Source: Lachnospiraceae bacterium
Lineage (GTDB): Bacteria > Bacillota_A > Clostridia > Lachnospirales > Lachnospiraceae
Direction: 5' to 3'
Length of the DNA stretch: 6,425 nt
NCBI GenBank assembly: GCA_016291475.1
Contig: JAEEXJ010000133.1
Span: 1-6,425, forward strand
The notes beneath the pieces are model-generated. The model was not told the DNA's origin and searched no databases. It was given only the letters and a program-made list of their open reading frames with translations. Below are positions 1 to 6,132 of this stretch, piece after piece; position 1 is the stretch's first letter, and the number at the start of each line of letters is the position of its first letter. A program made the translations under genes and the position numbers.

Positions 1-957
1 ACTTCCGTCTGTAATGTGAAGCAGGTCGTTCGCCTTAAGCTGATCCGATACCTTCACATCATTTGAGATCACATTAAAAGTAAGTCTGGTATAAACAGAT
101 GCATTCTTCTCATTACCTGAAACAGCATATGCATCGGAACCGGTGATACCCTTTACAATGCAATATGTTTTGCCGCCTGCAGTAAACGAATATGCATCCT
201 CTCCGGCTGCTTTTTCAAAAGCATTTGCAAAAGAATCCGGCAGAGAAGAATCGTATGTTACTACTCCGTCCATTTCGGAATAGATGTTATATGACTTGGC
301 TACATCTTTTTCATAAGAATATGTAATACCCTCGAATGTAAACGTACCGCCCGCACGCTTGAAGTTCTTGGTGAGCGCTTCTACAAAACCTTCGATTTCC
401 TGACCGGTAAAATTAACGGTGCCGCTTATCATGTCATAAGTTCCGATAAGAGCGCTTCCCTCTCCCACCGAAGCAACCTTGGGTGCATCAACGGATGAAA
501 GAACGAAGACATCGTCACTTATTTTTCTGAGAAGGAATTCACCGTCATCGGAAAGAAGAATAGCCACATTCCCGCCCGACTCTATCAGACTCTTGGCGAC
601 GCTGTTAACCGATGTGGTTACGGTTCTGGGTACGGATATATCACTTGAAAGAGTATAGCCCGTATAAGAAGTTATCTCCTTGGCAAGTGCATAGTTTATA
701 TTCTGGGAATCGTATTTATAGAAGATCTCTTTCTGACCGCAGGGATAGAAAATAGGTCCCAGGAAAGAGAATACGAACATAATGATCAGAAGCACGGTGC
801 CGAATACGGCAAGACGGTTTCTGATAAATCTCTTGAAAACCTGCCTTCCGGGAGAAAGAACTTTAACACGCGCAACGTCGTCAAGTCCGACTGCGACCTG
901 ATTGCCGGTGCGTCCTGCTTTCGCTTTTAATATTTCATTCAGATTATATGAAGCCAT
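1..957 (-). CDS. OppC/DppC-type ABC transporter permease with large extracytoplasmic domain (N-terminal part, runs off window)
   Basis: Second membrane permease of a peptide/nickel-type ABC importer. Translation from ATG at 957 is open for 319 codons to the window edge, so the C-terminal half, including the expected EAA loop that contacts the ATPases, is not seen. Residues 1-45 are cytoplasmic and basic (VLSPGRQVFKRFIRNRLAVF is typical of the OppC N-terminal region). Residues 49-72 form transmembrane helix 1. From about residue 75 to 319 the chain is hydrophilic with no membrane helix, whereas classic OppC/DppC has only a short loop here before helix 2. The insert has alternating short beta-like stretches (TFTFEGITYSYEKD, AGGKTYCIVKG) and looks like a folded extracellular domain. 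A possible ribosome site (AAAAGGAA on the minus strand, about 969-976) lies slightly far from the ATG. It starts 28 bp after the preceding permease stop, so it is surely in the same operon. Family assignment rests on the N-terminus plus gene order; the insert's function is unknown. Confidence 0.85.
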   Translation of the reverse strand, partial: MASYNLNEILKAKAGRTGNQVAVGLDDVARVKVLSPGRQVFKRFIRNRLAVFGTVLLIIMFVFSFLGPIFYPCGQKEIFYKYDSQNINYALAKEITSYTGYTLSSDISVPRTVTTSVNSVAKSLIESGGNVAILLSDDGEFLLRKISDDVFVLSSVDAPKVASVGEGSALIGTYDMISGTVNFTGQEIEGFVEALTKNFKRAGGTFTFEGITYSYEKDVAKSYNIYSEMDGVVTYDSSLPDSFANAFEKAAGEDAYSFTAGGKTYCIVKGITGSDAYAVSGNEKNASVYTRLTFNVISNDVKVSDQLKANDLLHITDGS

Positions 958-985
958 GTCTCTTATTATTCCTTTTCTATGTATA

Positions 986-1975
986 TCAGCTCAGGCGCAC
1001 TCTGGGATCAACCGCTGCATAGAGCAGATCGGAGATCAGGTTTCCGAGGAGTGTCAGAACCGAGATAAATGCAAGATAGAACATGATAAACGGAATATCC
1101 GCCTGTGTCATTGAATAGTATGAAGCATAGCCTATTCCTCTGATACCGAAGAGTGTTTCGGTGATGAGTGCACCGGCAAAGAGGCTGGGAAGCATTCCGC
1201 CGAGCATGGTTACAAGAGGAATGAGTGTATTTCTGAAAGCATGCTTTCCGATGACTTTCTTTTCAGGAACGCCCTTGGCACGGGCAGTTCTGATGTAATC
1301 GGAATTAAGAACTTCCAGCATATTTGTACGGGTATAGCGCATAAGACTTCCGATACCGATAACGGTAAGAGTAACGGCAGGAAGTGCGAAATGTTTCGCT
1401 AAATCCAGGAATTTTCCAAAAGTAGATAAGAACTGATAATCACGGCCCTGCATACCGGTGAGGTCCACCCATCCGAGTTTGACCGCGAAGACATATTTAA
1501 GAAGTGTCGCCAGGAAGAATGTAGGAAGCGAAATACTTATCATGGCGACTACGGTTGTAAAGTAATCCGCAAAACTGTATTGCTTTTTGGCCGCCGTTAT
1601 TCCAAGCGGTATAGCGATAATAACTTCAAAGATAAAAGAAACCAATCCGAGTGCGAAGCTGTACCAGACGGTGTCATTGAACTTATCGAGAACGGGAATA
1701 GTCCACTGCCAGCTGTCGCCCCAGTTTCCACGAACTGCATTGCTAAGCCAAACGAGGTAACCCTGTACTACGCCCTTATCCATTCCGTATTGTGCGTTAA
1801 GATCCGCAAGCCACTCGGTGTAACTCTTGGCAGCTCCGGGACGTGAAGCAAGCTCTCTTGCCTTCGTCTCTACGAAACTCGTAGGCATGTTGTACATCAG
1901 AACATAGATGAGGAACATGACGAAGAAAAGAATAAGCACGCTGTACAATAATCGTTTGATTATAAACTTAGCCAT
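986..1975 (-). CDS. OppB/DppB-type ABC transporter permease
   Basis: First membrane permease of a peptide/nickel-type ABC importer; with its OppC-type partner it forms the substrate channel. It has 329 residues, the normal family length. Helix 1 is residues 9-31, followed by an external segment (32-100) with the usual YLVWLSNAVRGNWGDSW-type region. Further helices are at about 103-127, 138-162, 196-216, 249-275 and 293-321. The EAA loop that docks on the ATPase is at about 227-254 (YIRTARAKG, then FRNTLIPL), and the C-terminus ends in the family signature YAAVDPRVRLS. The start at 1975 is supported by an AGGA ribosome site at 1985-1988, nine bases upstream. The gene sits 87 bp after the binding-protein stop, separated from it by a strong hairpin, and 28 bp before the next permease. 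Whether the cargo is peptide, nickel or another small molecule cannot be read from the permease. Confidence 0.96.
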   Translation of the reverse strand: MAKFIIKRLLYSVLILFFVMFLIYVLMYNMPTSFVETKARELASRPGAAKSYTEWLADLNAQYGMDKGVVQGYLVWLSNAVRGNWGDSWQWTIPVLDKFNDTVWYSFALGLVSFIFEVIIAIPLGITAAKKQYSFADYFTTVVAMISISLPTFFLATLLKYVFAVKLGWVDLTGMQGRDYQFLSTFGKFLDLAKHFALPAVTLTVIGIGSLMRYTRTNMLEVLNSDYIRTARAKGVPEKKVIGKHAFRNTLIPLVTMLGGMLPSLFAGALITETLFGIRGIGYASYYSMTQADIPFIMFYLAFISVLTLLGNLISDLLYAAVDPRVRLS

Positions 1976-2007
1976 TTTTAAAAATCCTGCTTTCTATAAC
2001 CGGCTTA

Positions 2008-2032
2008 GAGAGGAGGCACAAAGCCTCCTCTC
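2008..2032 (-). promoter_or_regulatory. Intergenic stem-loop between binding protein and first permease
   Basis: A perfect inverted repeat, GAGAGGAGGC / GCCTCCTCTC, with a 5-base loop (10-bp stem). On the transcribed minus strand it begins 30 nt after the binding-protein stop and ends 32 nt before the permease ATG. No run of T follows it in the direction of transcription (TAAGCCGG comes next), so it is not a classic intrinsic terminator. Hairpins at this position in ABC operons are known to protect the upstream message from 3' decay and lower permease expression; that role here is inferred. One arm contains AGGAGG and the other CCTCCT, so it could also pair with ribosome-binding sequences. 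Confidence 0.75.
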
Positions 2033-2062
2033 ATCCGGATGATTTGTTACGTCAAGAACTGA

Positions 2063-4381
2063 TTATTTGGTAGCCATGGTCTCGAGTTCTGCATACCATA
2101 CCCAGTAAGGAGTCATATCAGGTGAGATGGTATCGATATCAATACGCTCGGTAGAGAATGCGGTGCAATCCTTTCTCTGATAAAGAGGAAGCTCGCAGCC
2201 CCAATCCATAATAAGCTCCATAGCCTCTTTGTAGATGGACTTTCTCTCTTCGGTATCAGCGCTTGCTCTTCCTGCTTTGATGAGCTCGTCAAGTTCTGCA
2301 TCATCTACTGAGTAGTGGTTGGAGTTGGTTCCGTTTCCGTGAGCATTCTCACTGGAGTATACCTGAGTCATATCGGGATCCTGAGTAGCCTGCCAAGCAG
2401 CAGCCCACATCATAGCGGTATTGGACTCAAGAGCGTTGTTCCAAACTGAAGTTCCTACGTCGTTAACCTGAAGCTTGATTCCGAGCCCCTCAAGAACTTC
2501 GGATGCTGCAACTGCAACACCGTATGCAGGGTGATCCTGCTGTCCCTGTCCGGGGATCATTACTTCGTAAGTCTCGGTGAAGTCGGTGAACTTGCCGGTA
2601 GCTTCATCATAGTTAAATCCTGCTGCCTTGAAGAATCCGATAGCAGCTTCCTTAGCAGCCTCATAACGCTGCTCTTCGTTCATTGATGCATCATAGATAG
2701 CATTTCCGTCAACGTCTACGGAATATGCGGTAACGTAGCCTTCATCTGCAGGCTGAGGTGCTGCCCATGAAGTGTTGGAGATAGGATACTGGATAACAGA
2801 TGCACGATCTCCGTAGTAAGAGTTGATAACGGTATCACGATATACAGAGAAGAGGGTCATGAATCCCTTGCGGAGATTCTTTGACTCTTCGGAACCGGGA
2901 TTTCCGTTTACATTTACAAGGTCTGCATTGATTCCGAGATATCCGTATCCGCGGTAGTCTACAAGAACGGTGGTAACGGTATTTCCTACAAGCTCTCCGC
3001 CGTTGGCATCCTTGATAGCCTTAACAACATCATCGCTGATGGTGGGAACCGCAATGTCGAAAGATCCGGTTACGATACCGGGAACATAGTCTGAATCAAC
3101 AGATTCCTGGAAAAGAACATAGGTGGTCTTAGGCTCGCCAAGATAGAAGTAAGGATTAGCCTTAAGAGTAACAACACCGTTTGAATAACCTTCGAAAGTA
3201 TAACGTCCGCATCCGAGAGGCTCGGTGTTCTTTGCCTTAACTCCGGAAAGGTCACCCTTTACAAATCCGAAGCTGTTGTTGTCATAATCGTAAAGAGAAG
3301 CATCACCATAGTAATGAAGAGGAGTTACAAAGCTTCCTGCGATCTGATAGATAGCGGGAGCGTCATACTCGGTCATGTGAATGGTAAGGCTGTAATCGCC
3401 GGTCTTAACGATACCGGAGATGTGATCGGCGGTCTCACCGGTAGATACACCGGTCTCATACTCAGCGCCGAGTGCTGCGATGGTAAGAGAAAGTCTGGTG
3501 GATCCTGCGGACTCGGTTGCCTCAGCTTCTTCAACAGAATCATAAGAAGCTACGATGGTATCCCAGAAATCCTGAGCGGTAGCATCAGCCTCAAGCTCGA
3601 ATCCCCAGTTTGCAGCACAGTCAGCTACAGAATCGCCGGCAGCATTGTATCCGTTAGCGATACAGTAATCAACGATCTCCTGAGCAAAGTCAGCGCCTGC
3701 GTTGTTGTTATAGTAATCCCAGAAAGCATTGTACTGATCTTCGGTATAGAGGTCATTTGCTTCGTATCCCTCTTCGCCTGCTGCGAAGATAACGTTTCCT
3801 CTTGAATCCATACCTCCGCGGTACTCAGCCATTCCTTCGATAGGAAGTGCATAGAAAGTTGCTGCTCCGTCATAAGTAGGATCGGATACAACATAGAAAT
3901 AGAAAATAAGGTCATCGATGGTAGCGGGCTCGCCGTCAGAGAACTTAACATCATCTCTCATAGTGATGTTGTAATCAACGGTTCCGTCTGCATTCTGTAC
4001 GACATCAAGGTCACCGAGTCCCTTATAATTATAAGTAGTTCCGTTATAAACAACGTCCTGACCCTCGATACCGTTCTCGATAACAGCTCCGCCACGATCG
4101 GTAGCAAGGATGGTTGCCTGAGTATTCTCAACGATTTCGGTGTCATAAGCAACGGTTGAGAAGAAAGGGCTGAACTTCTGACCGAGTGTAGATGTTGCGT
4201 ACACAATGGTAGTGTCCCCCTCAGCGGTCTGAACAGGCTCGGTCACATCGCCTTCCTGTCCCTGGTCCTGCTCCGTATCAGTATCGGGTACGTCCACATT
4301 CGCGGTATTCTGGCAACCTGCGATCATGGAAAGCGTCATTCCGGCTGAAAGAAGCATAGCCAATAATTTCTTGCTTTTCAT
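2063..4381 (-). CDS. Peptide/nickel-type ABC transporter substrate-binding lipoprotein (SBP_bac_5 family), enlarged
   Basis: Captures the substrate outside the membrane and delivers it to the permeases encoded next. It is 772 residues from the ATG at 4381, chosen because a near-perfect AGGAGGA site lies 9 nt upstream and the protein then begins with a clean lipoprotein signal (MKSKKLLAM...SMIAGC, lipid-modified Cys23). Residues 24-56 are an acidic Asp/Glu/Gln linker. The family core follows: DDVKFSDGEPATIDDLIFYF (143-162), an insertion at roughly 185-320, TEPLGCGRYTFEGY (386-399, counterpart of the usual PxGTGPY), NPYFYLGEP, YLGINADLVN, and a C-terminal stretch with WAAAWQATQDPD and ELPLYQ. 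Family members usually have about 500-550 residues, so this one is unusually long. It is the first gene of the transporter operon and probably the most expressed. The substrate is not predictable; peptides are the default guess. Confidence 0.95.
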   Translation of the reverse strand: MKSKKLLAMLLSAGMTLSMIAGCQNTANVDVPDTDTEQDQGQEGDVTEPVQTAEGDTTIVYATSTLGQKFSPFFSTVAYDTEIVENTQATILATDRGGAVIENGIEGQDVVYNGTTYNYKGLGDLDVVQNADGTVDYNITMRDDVKFSDGEPATIDDLIFYFYVVSDPTYDGAATFYALPIEGMAEYRGGMDSRGNVIFAAGEEGYEANDLYTEDQYNAFWDYYNNNAGADFAQEIVDYCIANGYNAAGDSVADCAANWGFELEADATAQDFWDTIVASYDSVEEAEATESAGSTRLSLTIAALGAEYETGVSTGETADHISGIVKTGDYSLTIHMTEYDAPAIYQIAGSFVTPLHYYGDASLYDYDNNSFGFVKGDLSGVKAKNTEPLGCGRYTFEGYSNGVVTLKANPYFYLGEPKTTYVLFQESVDSDYVPGIVTGSFDIAVPTISDDVVKAIKDANGGELVGNTVTTVLVDYRGYGYLGINADLVNVNGNPGSEESKNLRKGFMTLFSVYRDTVINSYYGDRASVIQYPISNTSWAAPQPADEGYVTAYSVDVDGNAIYDASMNEEQRYEAAKEAAIGFFKAAGFNYDEATGKFTDFTETYEVMIPGQGQQDHPAYGVAVAASEVLEGLGIKLQVNDVGTSVWNNALESNTAMMWAAAWQATQDPDMTQVYSSENAHGNGTNSNHYSVDDAELDELIKAGRASADTEERKSIYKEAMELIMDWGCELPLYQRKDCTAFSTERIDIDTISPDMTPYWVWYAELETMATK

Positions 4382-4390
4382 TTTTTCTAA

Positions 4391-4397
4391 TCCTCCT
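4391..4397 (-). promoter_or_regulatory. Ribosome-binding site deciding the start of the binding protein
   Basis: AGGAGGA on the minus strand, nine bases before the ATG at 4381. It favours this start over an in-frame ATG at 4435, which would add 18 residues (with Cys, Arg and Glu) ahead of an otherwise textbook lipoprotein signal peptide. Confidence 0.85.
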
Positions 4398-4423
4398 ATA
4401 AGCATTCTTCGACATAAGATCGA

Positions 4424-4432
4424 AATATAACA
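4424..4432 (-). promoter_or_regulatory. Possible extended -10 promoter for the transporter operon
   Basis: Reading the minus strand, TGTTATATT matches the extended -10 form TGnTATAAT with one mismatch. It lies between the stop of the upstream membrane-protein gene (4454) and the binding-protein ATG (4381), which would give a leader of about 35 nt. No good -35 sits at 17 nt; a TTGATA at 4452-4457 is too far away (22 nt). The alternative is read-through from the upstream gene. This is a weak, motif-only call. Confidence 0.3.
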
Positions 4433-4447
4433 CATCCTTTTCGGATG
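4433..4447 (-). other. Small hairpin just after the membrane-protein stop
   Basis: CATCC / GGATG with a 5-base loop, centred about 14 bp past the TGA at 4454. The minus strand continues TGTTATATTT, which is T-rich but not a T-run. It could weakly separate the upstream gene from the transporter operon; a 5-bp stem is near what chance gives. Confidence 0.25.
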
Positions 4448-4453
4448 AAGTTA

Positions 4454-4993
4454 TCAACCTTCTTTGGCCTCGGCACATCCCTTGGCCTTACTTATCAATA
4501 CGGAAAAAACAAACAGCACAACACAACTAACAGTGATAACCGTGTTCTTAAATTCAAAGCCGTTCTTTATATGCCATACGATCTGGGAAACCGATGATAT
4601 AAAGGAAAACATCGAATTCAGAAAAGCCCATATGGCGATTCTCTCAAAACCGTGTTTGGTATCCTCTCGTTTAAGTGGCTCCTTAGCAGTGGAAAAAATA
4701 ACAAACCCCATTATTAAATGAACATCTCCCAAAAGACACAGGATAAGAGGTGCCGAGGTATACCATTTATGCATGAGCGGATCCGGTATCAAAAGAGGGA
4801 TCATGGTAAACACGATCTCGGCAAAGATGAAAGCTCCCAAAAGTATCCGTGCTTTCTTTCTGATCTCTTCGGGGAGGACATAATAAAAGTCAGGGCCTTT
4901 ATACCGGGCCTCTTTTTTCGGACGCCCTTTTCCATCCCTGATATATTCTACTTCATAATCGGATGTACGTTCCTTGATCCTCTCCGAGTCCAT
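4454..4993 (-). CDS. Four-helix membrane protein of unknown function
   Basis: I do not recognise this 179-residue protein. The first 47 residues are highly charged and probably cytoplasmic (DGKGRPKKEARYKGPDFYY). Four hydrophobic helices follow at about 48-70, 80-102, 117-141 and 150-169, with short polar loops (EPLKREDTKHG between helices 2 and 3) and a charged C-terminus. No enzyme motif or transporter signature is visible. The start at 4993 is preferred over an in-frame ATG at 5125, because the extra 44 codons are AT-rich, give a poor N-terminus and lie in sequence that looks non-coding. No Shine-Dalgarno precedes 4993; a TATATT box at 5003-5008 raises the possibility of a nearly leaderless message. 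It ends 73 bp before the binding-protein start on the same strand, so a link to the transporter is possible but not shown. Confidence 0.75.
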   Translation of the reverse strand: MDSERIKERTSDYEVEYIRDGKGRPKKEARYKGPDFYYVLPEEIRKKARILLGAFIFAEIVFTMIPLLIPDPLMHKWYTSAPLILCLLGDVHLIMGFVIFSTAKEPLKREDTKHGFERIAIWAFLNSMFSFISSVSQIVWHIKNGFEFKNTVITVSCVVLFVFSVLISKAKGCAEAKEG

Positions 4994-5070
4994 AACATTA
5001 AAAATATAGCACAAAATTTTTTTTCGAAAAGACAAAAAAGCGGCCGTAAAGCGGATTTTGGAAACTACGG

Positions 5071-5080
5071 AAAACGTTTT
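5071..5080. promoter_or_regulatory. AAAACGTTTT palindrome, possible regulator site
   Basis: A perfect 10-bp palindrome with a central CG, 77 bp upstream of the membrane-protein ATG. LacI/CcpA-family operators share the AAnCGnT core, but the outer bases here do not match the cre consensus (three mismatches on either strand). It is a candidate operator only. Confidence 0.2.
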
Positions 5081-5193
5081 GCATAAAAATTCATTTTGAA
5101 TGCCGAAAAATCCGACAGTATGCAATTTCGGCTGGAAACTATGATTAAATTATTTTTTTGTAAATTTCCGCTTTTTTCAGCAAATATGCAAAC

Positions 5194-5223
5194 GGGGACA
5201 GTGTTCGTACGGAAACTGTCCCC
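5194..5223 (-). terminator. Strong hairpin after the FMN-protein gene: terminator or REP-like palindrome
   Basis: GGGGACAGT (5194-5202) pairs perfectly with ACTGTCCCC (5215-5223). Inside, TTC (5204-5206) pairs with GAA (5212-5214) around the loop GTACG, leaving one bulged G. On the minus strand it begins 18 bp after the stop at 5242, the right place for a terminator. The sequence after it (GTTTGCATATTTGC) has no solid T-run, so termination efficiency is uncertain. GGGGACAG-type palindromes also resemble dispersed REP-like elements, an alternative reading. Confidence 0.5.
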
Positions 5224-5241
5224 ATTGACCTATGCCTGAAA

Positions 5242-6132
5242 TTAATATAACGCAGAATCATCTATATTGCAAACCCTTGAAAAACCGGTACAGCTCATCA
5301 CAAAACGAAGTTCCGACTGTACTTTCTTAAGAAACTTTTCTACACCGGGAGTTCCTTCTTTTTCCAGATAGGGCATCATGGATCTTCCTACCGCCGCTCC
5401 GTCTGCGCCAAGAGCAAGTGCTTTGTACACATCTGAGCCGCTCTCTATTCCGCAGTCTACAAAAATCCTGACGTTTTTCCCTTCGAGGGCTTCTTTGATC
5501 TCCGGAAGGATCATCATGGGAGGCACTGCATAGGGCAGGCGCCCGTGGTGATGACTTACGATGATTCCCTTTGCACCTATCTCCGCACATTTAAGTGCAT
5601 CGGTTACGCTGAGCACTCCTTTTACCACAAAGGGAAGCTTGGTGGATTCTGCGTAGGATCTGAGCATATCACTCGTCTGAGGCGCCATCTCCTCACCCAC
5701 AACCACATCGAGTCCGTTCTCCCCGAAGATATGATCTATATCCATTCCGATACCGAAGGCTCCGATGCTTTCTGCAAATGCAAACTGGTCTCTTACCTTG
5801 CCGTTATCCGCGTAGGGTTTTACGATCCTGACTGTCCTGGCACCGGTAGCGACTATCTTTTCGAACATGTCATTTTCCATCATTCCGCAGAAATTAAGGA
5901 TGTTGCAGTTCTTTGCGGCGACCGAATATTCTTCAAGGCCCGATAACTGCCTTCCGTTCAGCTGACCTATATGGGAAAAGGCAGGCGTTAAAACCGGGCT
6001 GTCAAATTTCTCTCCCCAGAACTCCGTCGAGGTATCCGCAACCACGGAATCTATGAGTCTTTGCTCGAAGTTAATGGAATCCATGTACTTGGCAGTGATC
6101 TCATTTGCATCAGATATTCTTGTATAAGCCAT
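5242..6132 (-). CDS. Divergent FMN-dependent alpha-hydroxy-acid oxidase/dehydrogenase family protein
   Basis: A 296-residue TIM-barrel protein of the FMN_dh family (glycolate oxidase, L-lactate dehydrogenase), which normally oxidises 2-hydroxy acids to 2-oxo acids with FMN. Family landmarks are FVVKGVLSVTDALKCAEIGA (168-187, with the flavin-contacting Lys171), GIIVSHHHGR (189-198, in place of SNHGGR; His195 aligns with the catalytic His), FVDCGIESGSDVYKALALGA (224-243, in place of DGGIRxGxD) and AVGR (247-250). It is shorter than the usual 350-380 residues and lacks the common N-terminal WDDL-type region. By eye, the substrate-carboxylate Arg in VDTPRLGRRE is replaced (MDIDHIFGE, 130-138), so the substrate is uncertain and oxidase activity itself is not assured. 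A GGGAGGAA site at 6137-6144 supports the start at 6132. The gene overlaps the upstream isomerase-like gene by 23 nt, implying coupled translation and a shared pathway, probably sugar-acid or polyol metabolism (inference). Confidence 0.85.
   Translation of the reverse strand: MAYTRISDANEITAKYMDSINFEQRLIDSVVADTSTEFWGEKFDSPVLTPAFSHIGQLNGRQLSGLEEYSVAAKNCNILNFCGMMENDMFEKIVATGARTVRIVKPYADNGKVRDQFAFAESIGAFGIGMDIDHIFGENGLDVVVGEEMAPQTSDMLRSYAESTKLPFVVKGVLSVTDALKCAEIGAKGIIVSHHHGRLPYAVPPMMILPEIKEALEGKNVRIFVDCGIESGSDVYKALALGADGAAVGRSMMPYLEKEGTPGVEKFLKKVQSELRFVMSCTGFSRVCNIDDSALY

Larger units (their letters stand above)
4994..5241. other. AT-rich, repeat-bearing intergenic region
   Basis: 248 bp without a credible gene. 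It holds TGGAAACTA twice (5059-5067, 5133-5141) plus GGAAACT again at 5211-5217. It also holds a 10-bp inverted pair AAAAAAGCGG (5034-5043) / CCGCTTTTTT (5168-5177), TTGCATA (5079-5085) with inverted copies TATGCAA (5119-5125, 5185-5191), and GCCGAAA (5102-5108) / TTTCGGC (5126-5132). The terminator-like palindrome at 5194-5223 closes its right end. It presumably carries the promoter of the membrane-protein gene, but no clean -35/-10 pair with 16-18 nt spacing is visible. Confidence 0.6.

Noticed and set aside
902..1846. Short plus-strand open frames (70 and 88 codons) opposite the permeases
   Set aside because: Antisense to conserved permease sequence; no ribosome site or domain support.
3314..3805. 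163-codon open frame on the plus strand inside the binding-protein gene
   Set aside because: It is antisense to a clearly coding, family-matching gene; the translation is low-complexity Ser/Gly/Val/Ile without a domain, and there is no ribosome site of note.
3625..4206. Minus-strand open frames (82 and 109 codons) within the binding-protein gene
   Set aside because: Out-of-frame shadows of the binding protein; Ser/Leu-rich translations without motifs.
4408..4424. TTCGA-N7-TCGAA inverted repeat in the leader of the binding-protein gene
   Set aside because: Five-base arms are too short to call an operator without conservation data.
4382..4435. In-frame upstream start for the binding protein at 4435
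   Set aside because: It would place 18 extra residues before a textbook lipoprotein signal, while the AGGAGGA site sits exactly before 4381.
4718..5086. 122-codon plus-strand open frame opposite the membrane-protein gene
   Set aside because: Antisense to a protein with a clear four-helix pattern and running into AT-rich intergenic DNA; no recognisable domain.
4994..5125. 44-codon N-terminal extension of the membrane protein from ATG 5125
   Set aside because: Composition is AT-rich and intergenic-like, it carries repeats and palindromes, and the extension resembles no signal or domain.
5545..5946. 133-codon plus-strand open frame opposite the FMN-protein gene
   Set aside because: Shadow of a gene with strong family motifs on the minus strand; Cys/His-rich look comes from antisense codons.
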